NCBI RefSeq assembly: GCF_000344685.1
Contig: NW_006920414.1
Location: forward strand, 1,110,677-1,174,676
Origin: Gloeophyllum trabeum ATCC 11539
Lineage: Eukaryota > Basidiomycota > Agaricomycetes > Gloeophyllales > Gloeophyllaceae
DNA length: 64,000 nucleotides
Direction: 5' to 3'
This document shows positions 1 through 10,857 of this stretch, piece after piece (within the stretch, counting starts at the first letter, position 1; each line of letters opens with the position of its first letter). The notes under the pieces were generated by a model. That model saw nothing but the letters and a program-made list of their open reading frames with translations, was not told the origin of the DNA and did not search any database. Both the position numbers and the translations under genes were made by a program.

Positions 1-298
1 TTGCCTGGCATATAAAATGAAGCTGTCTTGTCGGCCATGACTGTCCATATATGATAGAGTATCAGCAGAGTTTGTTTTAAAGAGATTACAGAGACATACC
101 GCATGCCTCGGCATCTTCATAGCTCATCACTACTCCCGCAGATCCCGAGCTTTGACTAGTCACCCTCTGAAACTGTACAATTTCATTTGTACGGTGCTTG
201 AGGCACGAATTGCACCATGCATCCCAGTGGACGGTGTCATTCTTGTAGTGCTGCGTGCCCTTCCGGAAGTATTCCCACCACTGAGAGACCGTCGGCAT
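1..298 (-). CDS. partial BED-type zinc-finger-like protein, N-terminal exons
   Basis: The start codon is at 298 and the gene runs off the left edge. Exon 1 (100-298) encodes about 66 residues with W-W-x-Y-F near residues 7-11, then H-W-D-A-W-C-x-x-C and a further His. This resembles the BED-type zinc finger that opens many fungal hAT transposases and related host proteins. A GTATGT donor follows at 99, and a branch-like CTGAT and an acceptor near 41 give an intron of 59 nt. The exon then continues through 1-40. A domesticated or transposon-borne BED protein is the best guess. The catalytic or dimerisation part lies outside the window, so the class is inference. Confidence 0.45.
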
Positions 299-1290
299 AG
301 ATCACTGATGATGGATAACGAGATGGGTTTCGCAGGGGAAGGTAACGCGCCGTAATCAACGTAACATTCAACTTCAACGAGACGCGCTTGCCCGGTCTCA
401 GCTTCCGGGCGCGCAATGCACGTGACTATCTATGATATCATTACGGCCTCATATGGCAGGTACAAGTCATGTGCGGGTCACGCATTAACTCCTTAACTTT
501 CGTCAAACCTGGGTTTAACGTGGGAAACTGGTCAAACCCGGTCCAGGAGGCAAGGGGTTCAGCCTTAACCGGCCCATCACTGGGAGGCCCTACGGACGCC
601 ACGGACAAGAGCTACATCACACCGTACTACAAACTCAAGAAGCAGTTCGAGGGGCAGTTCGAGAAGGCCCACCTCCTCCCCCCTGTTTTCGACTTCCTTT
701 TTGCTTGAGTTACATCTGGAACGCGCTGCTCACGCAGTCTGTTATCGTCCCCCACTGTCCTTTCTCTCCCGTATTGTCTTTCTCCTACCATCTATGCATT
801 CCCCCTCCCTTTCTTTTTTGCTCTTGTATCTCTCTCTCTCTCTCTCTTCTTCCGTTTGCACTCACCGTCCTCCCCTTCAGTTGTCGATCCCGGTGTCGCG
901 TGTCACCGTCAAGGTTCATCTCTATCCTTCCCTTTCTTTGTTTGTTCATCGATACTGACGCATAGAGACAGGTCGTGCTACGCTTCGTTGGTTTCTGTCG
1001 CTCAACTTCGTCGCGACGCTCGCATATTATTTATTCGGTTCATCAGGAAAAAGACACTAAACCTTATAGGACGACATAGGTTCTATAGTGCTCATAGGCA
1101 TTTTGGCAAACCCATGTTTTGTAGACTGCAGTAGGCGGGCCAGAGTTCTCCGTAGTACTCCTGTAGGTCATGGTAGATGAAGAGAACACCATTACAGGCA
1201 GCAGTAGACGGAACGAACAAATACATAACCTCCATACTGTGGGTGCTCTGTAGGCCCACGTAGCCTCGTTGGCTTGTCGGTTCTTACACA
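299..1290. other. intergenic, pyrimidine-rich, no gene seen
   Basis: No conserved reading frame is visible. The part at about 670-960 is strongly pyrimidine-rich on the + strand and contains a (TC)9 run. Such tracts are common upstream of fungal genes, so this may be the promoter and 5' leader of the Arp9-like gene that starts at 1291. Confidence 0.5.
829..846 (+). repeat. (TC)9 microsatellite
   Basis: Nine perfect TC units lie within a longer pyrimidine tract, about 445 bp upstream of the Arp9-like start codon. Confidence 0.9.
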
Positions 1291-3082
1291 ATGAGCGGGG
1301 TCGCGTTCCGGGACTCGAGCATCGTCGTTATCGACACTTCCAGAACGTCCGTACGCGCCATACTCGGTCTCGGTGAACTGCTTCCTACACCTGCCGTCGT
1401 GCGTCTCCTTTTGTCGTTGCAGTGCGTTAGGCATGCTCACGTCTTCACCCAGGAAATCAAAGCACGCGTCGGGCTCCGGAGGTCGTTACATGATAGCAAT
1501 GGGCTCTCGAATGGGCATGCTCAGCCTGCGGCTTCTACGAGTCGCGCTGCGTCTGCCATACCCATGTCTTCCGTGAAAGTGAACGATTACCTTGTGGGCG
1601 CGCAACTGGACAGTGCTCTGGCTGCAGGGGAGGATATTGTCGTGTCATGGCCGTTTGCTGAGGGCGACATAAGTGATTGGACTCAGGCTGAGGCTATATG
1701 GTACGTCTCTTCCTCGTAAATGAATGGACAGCGAACTCGTACCGCGCGTCCTGTGCCCAGTCAACTGACACGCGATACTCCTCGCAGGAAACACACACTC
1801 TTTGGCCTCCTCCACCTCCGCCGCACCCAAAATGAATCTCCCGTTCTGACAGTCCCGCCCACCCTCTCGCGCTCGAGTCTCGCGATGCTATCCCAACTGT
1901 TCTTTGAACGATTCAACGTCGCTGCGTTCACGCTTCTGTTTCGCCCAGTTGCCCAGATTTACGCGGGCAACGCCATCTCAGGCATCGTGGTGGATATCGG
2001 GGAGGAGTACACAGACGCTAGTCAGGGAATGCACGGAAAGCGTCAAGCTGGGTCTGCAAGACTGCAGAGAACACCTCGTAAATATTCTCCGCACCAACCA
2101 AAGCGTCATGATCCCCACCCGACGCACCCCTCCCGGAAGAGCACGTGAAACAAGCCCTGCTTTCCCTCGTAAACCACCTTCCAGCCTCAGGTCTCGTCAA
2201 ACCACCGGCGCCCGTATCCTCGGTTACGGGCTTCTCCGCATCCACCATGCCAATCGTCGAAGAACCGGAGGACGGCGTCACAGACATCGCCGCTATCGTG
2301 CTGGCTGGGAAAGCAAAGGCCGTCATCGAGCACAACATGAAGAAGAGGGCCAGCGCAAAGGCGACCGCCGCGGAGCAAGCGAAGATGCGCGAAATTGAGG
2401 CGATGGACCTCGTCGAGATCAAGGATTGGGAGTGGGGCGTGGGTGGCGCGGAAGAGGGGAGCCCGGCGGCGAAGAAGCTCCGCGAGGTCGTCGTCGGCCG
2501 CGAGAGGCATCGGTTGTGCGAGCCGCTGTTCGATCCCAAGTTGTGTAAGAAAAATCCCAATGACGGTGTATGGCCGATACACGAGGTTATTGGAGCGGTG
2601 GTGCAGAGAGCGGACGTTGATCAGAGACAGTATGTCTGGCAAGGGTTGTTCGTGACAGGCGAGCTGGCGAGGTATATCAAGGGTCTGTTTCCTTCCTTTT
2701 CTGTTGTTCTGTGCCCGAGATCCTGATGAGCATGTCGGTGTATAGGCATGGGTACCTCCCTCCAATCTCGCTTGATGTCATACATCCTATCGCAGCCCGA
2801 CCAGCACAACGACGTACAAGCGCGACATATCCGCGTACTCAAGATACCGGAGTACTTTGCAGAGTACAGAGAGAAAGGTGACGGCTTAGCGTCGTTTCTG
2901 GGTGCAGGTATTGTTGCGAAGGTAAGCTTACCGCCTCTTTACATGCGCTGCTCGGGTATTGACAGCAGCTCGGCTCGCAGATCGCGTTCCATGACCCGAA
3001 TGGCAAGAACTTTGTGTCGAAGGGTGAATATGCAGCTAAGGGACCCCCGGCGATCATCGAAATGTCGGCTTCATTGCTGTAG
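1291..3082 (+). CDS. actin-related protein, Arp9-like (chromatin remodelling), with two apparent frameshifts
   Basis: The product resembles fungal Arp9, the nuclear actin-fold subunit of SWI/SNF and RSC remodellers. Exons read as 1291-1398, 1453-1700, 1788-2682, 2746-2921 and 2981-3082. The N-terminus has the actin phosphate-loop-like V-V-I-D-T-S-R-T-S-V-R, and later comes G-I-V-V-D-I-G-E-E-Y-T-D. The end of exon 3 (D-Q-R-Q-Y-V-W-Q-G-L-F-V-T-G), exon 4 and exon 5 keep the family pattern to the stop. Within exon 3 the conserved text moves from one frame to the next near 2013-2018, and again near 2112-2117 at a C run. Each shift behaves like one extra base (or two missing). No intron of normal size fits either place. 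It may be a pseudogene, an allele with indels, or a sequencing error. Flanking splice sites are all intact, which favours a real gene with base errors. Confidence 0.62.
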
Positions 3083-4674
3083 GATATGCTCCACTGGTAG
3101 TTGTGCAATATATGTGGTTAGGTGTAATGTTTTCTTGGCTATGACAATCAAGAGCTACTGTGCATGGTGGACTCTACATCACTACATAAATGGGCCTGAA
3201 GCTACAAATCATGTCATGCCTTGTGGCCATGCACCACTGCCATTGATCTGACCTGCATTGTATGCTCTTTTGTATTGGGTCTCCCATACTTGGTACCCAA
3301 TACTCAATGGTGGATCTTCAACACTTATTCTTGGGTTGACAGCAGGTGGCCTTGACAGTTGATGATTAGCTCTGTGACGATGCATAGTTATAATGAAATT
3401 CTGGTATGTGAAACTGTGATCTTCTTGTTCAGCGGGTATATGTGTCCTAGGTAAATCTTCGAGAAGGGAAGGTAATTCCTGGGAGTTGGCACATTCTTGA
3501 CTAGTGCTTTTACCAAATAAGCAATACTGTGGAGCATAATGTAGTGAACCAGGGATACATACTGTAAAGTTTCAGCAAGCAGTGGATTCTCAGGGAGTGT
3601 TGGAAATTCAGAGAGTGGCAGCAGATGAGGCAGCAGAGGGTGGAAAGGACACCATGTTTTCTTAAAGGTGCAAGCAGGAGGAGTAGGCTCTGCATCCCCC
3701 AAATCACTATGTTGGTTCAGGAAGTGTTCAGTGAGGCCTCTGGGGTGGCTGAGCATATTGGCATCACATCCTACACACCAAATGTCAGATGAATAACATA
3801 TCATGTGTGGGCCAACCTTTAATGGGGCAGATGAAGTGTATTGCTTGCAGGTGATCCCTGTCAATGTGCTCTCTAAGGGCTGATGGAGTAGGATATGCTG
3901 GTGTCAGACACATCTGAAAGTGACACTTGAAGAGGCCAGTCTTCATGACTTCTTAGGGGAAGCAAAGGTTCAGTGGAATGCAATGTCCTTACCTGCTTTG
4001 CATGCTCAAAGTGCTTGTAGACATGCTATTGATGATTGTGATCCAGTCAGTTGATGGACATGACCAATTGAGTCATAAATAGTCATCAATGGGTCCACAG
4101 CAATCAATGAAGTGGCAATGCCTGATAGAGTTCAGAAGGAGCAGGATGTGATGTGCATACCAATTGCAGAGAATGAAATGAATTCAGAACTGCATCACAG
4201 CCTTCCCATTTGCATGGAAGTTCCTGCAAAACATCCTTTGCTAATTGCAGAAATAGGTTGAGAGTCAGGGGAGAACCAGGCATAGTTTGACTTGAAAATG
4301 GCCCTGTCAGACCTGCTTTATGTATATTTTAGAGCAGTGGAATGCTCCGAGGCAAGCTCACTCAGTTCCAAGGCTTCCTGGCAATTTCCGAGGGAGACTG
4401 GGACATTCCCTAGGCACACTTAGTTTCCGGGACCAGCAAGTGACACCCTCACTTAAACTCAATAGAAGGTCAGACAGTGATTGGTGATATGCACAAGAAG
4501 TCAGATAGGCATACTTGTATGATGACACCACATGTATTAGAAACATCACTCTGATACCAACAGTCCATAATCCAGGATCCCTTACGGTGGACAGCTCTCC
4601 AGGTCAATGACATGGCATCCAGGCGTCAGAATGTCTACAGTCCCCAACCTATCAAACTGTACCTAATACGTAGC
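3083..4674. other. gene-poor, AT-richer block, possible transposon relic
   Basis: This 1.6-kb stretch between the Arp9-like gene and phosphomannomutase is visibly richer in A/T and TG/CA words than its neighbours. The longest open frame is 158 codons on the minus strand (3388-3864), with several Cys and His residues but no family I recognise. A short hairpin (ATTGGGT...ACCCAAT) lies at about 3275-3302. No terminal repeats or target duplication could be matched. Confidence 0.35.
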
Positions 4675-5768
4675 TTACAGTCCAAACATCTCTTTCAATT
4701 CACGGATGGTGTCAGTTGGGCATGTAACTGTATGTCCTTTCACACGTGGATCAGTGAAAATCTCATAATCATTACCACCCTGTGATCACGCAATGCAAGT
4801 TTAAACATCTGTCCAAAGAGAGCTGGTGCATCCTCCTTACCTTGAATGTCTTGTCCCCAAAGAAATGGATTTCTTCAAATTCATCAGGCTCAACATGTTG
4901 TAGGCAGTATGTCTTGTTCCACCCATCGGGGTAGACATCAAATGATATTTGTCCACCGATAGCGTAGGTCAGGTTGTAGTCGGAAAATTTTTCTCGGAGA
5001 ACTTTGACAAAGGCCTCGCGTATGCCATGGATCTAGCAAGGCAAGTCCGTAAATGGATCCGTCCAACAGGAAACATGCATACTTTGTCGTAGGCTTGGAA
5101 GTCGAGACGTTCCTGGATCCTGCGTGGATGGTTCGGTCAGCTATCAAGCAACGAAAGGGATAGGACTTACGTTGCATTACGACCCAAGGGACTGACATTG
5201 ATCATTCCGTTACGGAATTCAACAAACGTCCCTCTGTAGCCGATTGAGTACAAATACGGCCCGCTACAAACCAAAGTACTCACCGCTTGATAGGAATGTC
5301 CAGGTCCGCGACGTAATGCAGGATGAAGTTTACGAGCTTCTTGTACCGATCCTCGCCGACGTACTTGATAAAAGACTGCGACGGGAGCGCCACGCCTAGC
5401 CGGTATGCGGTAAGGCCGTTCTCAGCAAAGGCGAAGTCGAAGTCCCTGATGGCTGCAACGCGCAGAACGATCGTGAGTTGCCCGACGGACTACATGGTCT
5501 TGACTTACCGTTGTTCCCGTAGACGGACAGCTGTTCGGAGATCTTCACCATGTCGGATCCTCCGACAAACCCAATGGCCGCCTTCTTCCTGAGATCGCGC
5601 AAGATCTGGATAGTCTCTGGTGACGCTGCCTAGCGAGACAGCTCAAAAGGACGGGCTTTTGGCGACGATGCAGCAGTGACATACTTGTCGCGCAGGCGTC
5701 AGAGGTCCGTCGACGTCGAACAGCACAAGTTTCTTGGTCTCGCGATCGGAGAATGCTTGTGAAACCAT
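4675..5768 (-). CDS. SEC53: phosphomannomutase
   Basis: Interconverts mannose-6-phosphate and mannose-1-phosphate in the cytosol, feeding GDP-mannose synthesis for N-glycosylation, O-mannosylation and GPI anchors. Seven exons: 5685-5768, 5509-5629, 5284-5452, 5171-5233, 5083-5119, 4841-5032 and 4675-4779. Diagnostic eukaryotic PMM blocks are all present: [58 protein letters not shown] and G-G-N-D-Y-E-I-F. The start at 5768 gives the usual short N-terminus; an upstream in-frame ATG (5876) would add unrelated residues. The HAD motif I reads D-V-D-G-P rather than the D-x-D-G-T I know from yeast and human enzymes. Confidence 0.93.
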
Positions 5769-5941
5769 GGCGTAGGACGTAACGGATGGGCGCAGGTGGT
5801 CGGCGTAGTGATGCTCGAGGACGCGACGGTCGACGCGCATAGTCGGGCATCGCCGATACTCAGTCACATGATTCATACCGCGTCTCGGGAGCGTCCCTCC
5901 TGCAGAGTCAGAATCTCCTCTCTACCTTCGACTCTGTCATC

Positions 5942-8180
5942 GTGCGCTTGAAGACATTGGACATGGCTCGCTATGAGCAGTATCATGTATATTCTCTTCC
6001 GCAGGAGCTTCTGGCTACCTTAACTCCCCGCAGTCTATTAACGGAGGGGCCTCCAAAACCCCCCACGCCGGACTTATCTGAAGCTGCTTCAACTGCTGGA
6101 CCAGGCGGGCGATCTTGCAATATCTGTCTCGGTGCAACGTTCTCGGATGTGGATGAGCAAAGAATTCACTTCCGATCTGACTGGCATCGGTACAATGTAA
6201 AGTCGAGATTGAATGGCGGGAAAGCTGTGGGCGAAGCGGAGTTCGCTCGACTCATGGAAAGTGTGTGTGCATTTAGTCCTGACCTTTGCGGATCATCGTA
6301 CAAACTATGTACCTTAGGTCTTGACGATTCATTGTCCGGATCCGCTTCCTCATCAGAAGATGACGGGGAGTCGGACGATTCGGACGCAATCACTAATCTG
6401 GTGAACCAGAGAGAGAAGCAAGCGCGGTCGCTGTCCCCTATTCCTGAAGCACCCAAAATGCGTCAAACTGCACTAGTGTGGTTCCACTCTCCGCCGTCCA
6501 CACAGATCGGCATCTACAAGGCTATCTTCCCACTGTCCGCGACTCCCTCATCTTATTTGGATGAATTGAGGGACATGCAGAACCGGGTAGCCGATGGGCG
6601 TACGTGGGCTGTATTTATGGTCGCCGGAGGTCATTTTGCTGGAGCTATCGTTAGAGTGCAGCGTTCTGAGGATGACCAGGAAGACGAGACTAAGACCAAG
6701 AAAGGGAAACAGAGGGTACCCAAACCAGATGTTGAAGTCTTAAAGCATAAGACCTTCCACCGTTATACGAGTAAGCATGACAGGGACCCCCCTTGACCCC
6801 CGCTGCTTACTCATCTTCGCAGCTCGTCGTAAGCAGGGAGGCTCCCAGAGTCTCAACGACAAATCCAAAGGTGCAGCAATAAGTGCAGGTGCTCAGCTAC
6901 GTCGTTACGGAGAGCAAGCCCTACGAGATGTAACTTTTTCAGACAATTCTCGAGATACGCTGCACCTAACACCACTCATATATCCAGGATATACGGAACT
7001 TGTTGAATGACTGGTCAGAAGATATCCACGATTGCGAAAGGATATGGATCCGGGCGAACACGTCTAACAGGCGGATCTTTCTGGATTACGAAGGATCTCC
7101 GATAGCCAAGGGTTTGTACTATCCTCCTCTAGAAGTGTGTAAAACAGATATTGACATGCAATAGGCGATGAGCGTCTCCGCACGTTCCCCTTCCCTACCC
7201 GTCGTCCTGTGAGTGCCGTCGACATCTGCATCCTAGACACCCTTCTCACTCTCGGTTAGACTCAAGCGGAGTTGTCGCGATGCCTGATGGAACTGACGAG
7301 AGTCAAAGTGTCCCACTTCACCGAGGAGGAACTCAAGGCCCAGGACGAAGCCTACCTGGCCTCTCTGCCAAAACCCAAGCCACAGCCCGTGCCTGCGGTG
7401 CCTGCCCCCGCGCCTGAGAAACCGACACGCCCCAAGTTGAGCAAGGAAGAAGAGGCCCTGCGAGACAAATGGGAGCGCTTGGTCGAGATGGTCACCAAGG
7501 GCCGTCTCGAGCCGCTCAAGGGGTTCTGGCAACGAGAAGGGGCCAATTTGGGTGGTGTTGATGTACTCATCCCGGAGTTCGTAGGCGAGCGGCGTACTCT
7601 GCTGCAGCTTGCTACACAGACTGGACAAGAAGAGGTTACCCAATGGCTTCTCGAGGAGGCACACGCTGATCCGACGGTGGAAGTTCCAAGCGTGGAGGGC
7701 CATGAGGATGGCGAGACCAAGGAAGACGAAGGGTCTTCAGCAAAGGCTAGGTCCAGGCGCACTGCGTACGATCTGGCAAGGACGAAGGAGGTGCGCAACG
7801 TTTTCCGACGATGCGCGGCTGCCCATCCGGACTGGTGGGACTGGCTCGTGGCAGCGCACGTTCCTAGTGTCCTGACTCAAGAAATGGAAGAGGAGCAGGA
7901 GGAGAAGAAGAAAGTTCGGCGGAAGGGATTGAAAGATAAGCTACGCGAGCGACAAGCGAAAGAGAAGGAGAGAGAAGTCGAGTCTCCACCCCCACTTCCC
8001 GCGGAGCCTCAGGTTGCGCAGGCTCCTCGAAGTCAAGATACCACGGGCCCCCGGAAGCTGGGAGGCGCCGCTGGTGCTGTGGACGGAATAGCTGGTCTGA
8101 CACCCGAAATGAGGGCCAAGGTCGAACGGGAACGTCGAGCTAGGGCTGCCGAAGCACGGCTGAAGCGACTCGGGGGCTAA
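5942..8180 (+). CDS. VMS1: Vms1/ANKZF1-type peptidyl-tRNA hydrolase (ribosome quality control)
   Basis: Vms1 releases stalled nascent chains from peptidyl-tRNA on 60S ribosomes and links ribosome quality control to Cdc48 and mitochondria. Exons: 5942-6770, 6823-6929, 6988-7111, 7165-7208 and 7260-8180. An N-terminal C2H2 finger is visible (C-N-I-C-L-G...H-F-R-S-D-W-H-R-Y-N). The VLRF1 domain follows, with G-A-Q-L-R-R-Y across exon 2, where the Gln is the family's catalytic residue. Exon 5 carries an ankyrin-like segment (R-R-T-L-L-Q-L-A-T), a charged coiled coil, and a C-terminal E-R-R-A-R-A-A-E-A-R-L-K-R-L that fits a VCP/Cdc48-binding VIM helix. A second possible start is Met at 5963. The 5' end is 173 bp from the divergent phosphomannomutase start. 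Confidence 0.9.
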
Positions 8181-8533
8181 TGCGCATTGATTATCTTATC
8201 TCCACAAAACATCTACACAAGTACGATTAGCGGATAGATATGTAGAATTAGCATCGACAAATCCTGTAGCCTATATTCCGACCGAGATCCCACAATGACT
8301 ATTGAACCCGTGCATCTATCTGCAATGGCAAGCCAGTGCAGTCGCACTTCGGGTGCTTTTGACGGAGACGAACTCCAGACGTGAAACGAGCTTGGTGAGA
8401 CATTCTCCGATGTTTACACGTTCATCTTGTAAAGCTTTTCATAATTTCGAAGAAATCCTAGGGCTACATATGCGCCTTAAATAGGTGACCTGTTCCGCTG
8501 GAGAAATGGCTTCTGGCTAATTCGTACACCACC
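8181..8533. other. convergent 3' intergenic region
   Basis: This lies between the stops of the Vms1 gene and the aminotransferase gene, which converge. I see no conserved frame; it presumably holds both polyadenylation regions. Confidence 0.5.
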
Positions 8534-10657
8534 TTACAATTTCTTGCTTTGGATCGCTTCCTCGATAGCTTCCTTCATCGATGCAATAACCTTATCAATA
8601 TCGCCCCGTTGCTCGTCCACAACGCTGATGCCCATGTGTCTGTGAAGGGGGTCGAAATAGCAGGTGTCAGTATAGCCACCGGGAGGTATTGTTACCGCTA
8701 CGAACCCGACGCGGAAGTATTTCTCTACAATAACGTACAATCATCAATTCCTAAAAGAGCCTAAATGACAACGCAGGGACATACCCTTCATTGCCTTATG
8801 CAAACCGGCAGCGACGATAACGTCCTTCTTGAAGAGACGAGGGAGGACGTCTGGCCCGGTCACACCTTCTGGGAAGTAGAACTAGCGAGACCATGTGAAA
8901 CAAAGCCAAGTACAATCGAGAATGCAGGCCATACCGCGCTCATGCCGTTGGCAGCGAATTTTTCGTCCAGGGGGACTTGTTTGAGACCGAGCTCTTTCCC
9001 AGCTGCCTTAACCTTCTGGCTGGCTTCTCTGTGGAGTTTGAGGCGCTCGCTGAGGCTCGGGGAGCCCTTCGTAATGCGCGTCAGGGCGGCGTGGAAGGCA
9101 TAGATCAGGTTAACCGGGGGCGTCGCAAAGTACGCCGGAGAACCTTTCTCGTATGCCTGCATGATGGGAAGCCACCTGTAGCAAAAATAAACACGACCGC
9201 TAGGAGTGTCAACGAGACATGCTACCCACTTCTTCCAGCTCGCATAGTACGAGTTGGGGGGAGTCTTACGGTTCTCGTAAACCTATATCGGCTTTGCGAT
9301 GAGCTTAAGTATGTGAATGAGAGGGGGATAGGCTCCTACCTTGATCGCCTTCTGACTGGCCACGAGAATGCTCAGGCCAGGAGGCGTACCAAGGCCTTTC
9401 TGGCTGGCGGTTAAAACGACATCGATGCCCCAGTCATCGAAACGAATCTCTTCGCTGGCAACGGAGCATACACCGTCTACTACAGTCTACCCATGGCCTA
9501 TATGAGCGCCATATTTTTGGTGGAATGGGAACTAGCACGTACGAGGGTATCAGGAGAGACTTTCTTTACAGTCTCCGCAATAGCTTTGGCGTCCGATAAG
9601 ACGCCTAAGAGTGACCATCAGCAGAGCGTGCTATGGAATCTTCCCAGGATATACTGACCAGTGGACGTGTCTACGTGGGTGAAGGTGACGATCTTCGGTT
9701 ATATATCGGCAAGGTCAGTGTCTTAACGAGGGTCACATGCACAATACCGAGGTCACCTTATATTTCTTGCTCTTGAGGGCCGACTCTATATCGGCTTGAC
9801 TCACGACCCCGCCGACTTCGGCTGTAATCTGATCTACTTTGGCTCCGTAGGTCTGCAGACTGACATGCGCATGCGGATCTTAGGAAGCAGCGGGTAGACG
9901 TCGCAGGGAGTTTACGCACCATTCGGCAAAGCTATCTCCGAAATACCCGGTGTTCAGGACGAGGACGTCTTCCCCAGGCTCTACGAGGTTGGAGGCAACC
10001 TGACAGCAATGTCACCCGGGCAAACGGCGTAATATATCACTCGACGTACCTGATCCCAGCCAAGGGTGCCAGACCCAGAAATGATGAATGGTTGGCCGGT
10101 GGAGGTCAGGAGCACATCCCTGCAAGATAAGATCCATGAACTTCAGGGCCCACCGAGGTGTCAAGAGTCCAACCTCGTCATACGGATACAATCGCCCAGC
10201 ACAGGGATGAACTCGGCAGAGACGTGTGACATGGAAGGGTGCGCGTTGGCGTAGAGTACCTGGACTCAGCAGTCAAGCCATGCCTCGGTGAATTCGGAAT
10301 ACGCAACGCGTACATCGTCCGCAACTTCAATCGGTCCAGGGATGCTGCAGCGAGGCGTTACATAGGAAGAATCGCTCGGATTGTAGCGCACTTACACCAG
10401 CAACCTAGCGTCGATCTAGTCAGTGGAGACTGATTATAGCTGAAAGAATCGTGGCTCACCTGTGAGGTTCCTAAAGCCGTAAGTGATGCATCAGCGCTGC
10501 CCTTGTCAGGAAAGAGCGGACAGACCTGCTTGAAATTCGCACCGGACGACATCGTGCGCTTGGTTGTGGGTCTCGCTGGTCGTAGAGCACGAAAAGAGGC
10601 CGGGCGAGGGACAGCAATGATATGGGCTCGTATGCCGGTTACAATCCTGGTCGCCAT
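8534..10657 (-). CDS. AGX1: alanine-glyoxylate (serine-pyruvate) aminotransferase, 16 exons
   Basis: PLP-dependent fold-type I enzyme converting glyoxylate plus alanine to glycine plus pyruvate. Exons: 10526-10657, 10460-10470, 10396-10404, 10314-10344, 10174-10259, 10050-10119, 9920-9999, 9757-9859, 9659-9692, 9543-9604, 9340-9486, 9230-9282, 8935-9175, 8785-8881, 8706-8724 and 8534-8639. Diagnostic blocks: [26 protein letters not shown], the PLP-lysine site [21 protein letters not shown] and R-V-G-H-M-G-I-S. Two starts are possible. Met 10657 adds about 35 residues rich in Arg and lacking acids, like a mitochondrial presequence. Met 10552 gives the shorter form. The C-terminus is S-K-K-L, weakly like a PTS1. 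Exons 2 and 3 are micro-exons of 11 and 9 nt. Confidence 0.9.
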
Positions 10658-10857
10658 AACGGGCAACAACTTTCCGTCAACCGTTTTCCCCTCGGCCCGT
10701 TGCTGCATGACTCATGGGAACGCCCTCGAGCCCACGAAACGACGGACAAGAATATCGCAGCGGGACCAGCTCAAGGGCCACATTCTCGCGCTCGCAACAG
10801 CCTTCAATTAGTTTCATAAGAAAGCAGTCATATGATTGCTAATGTAGTGTAAGAACA

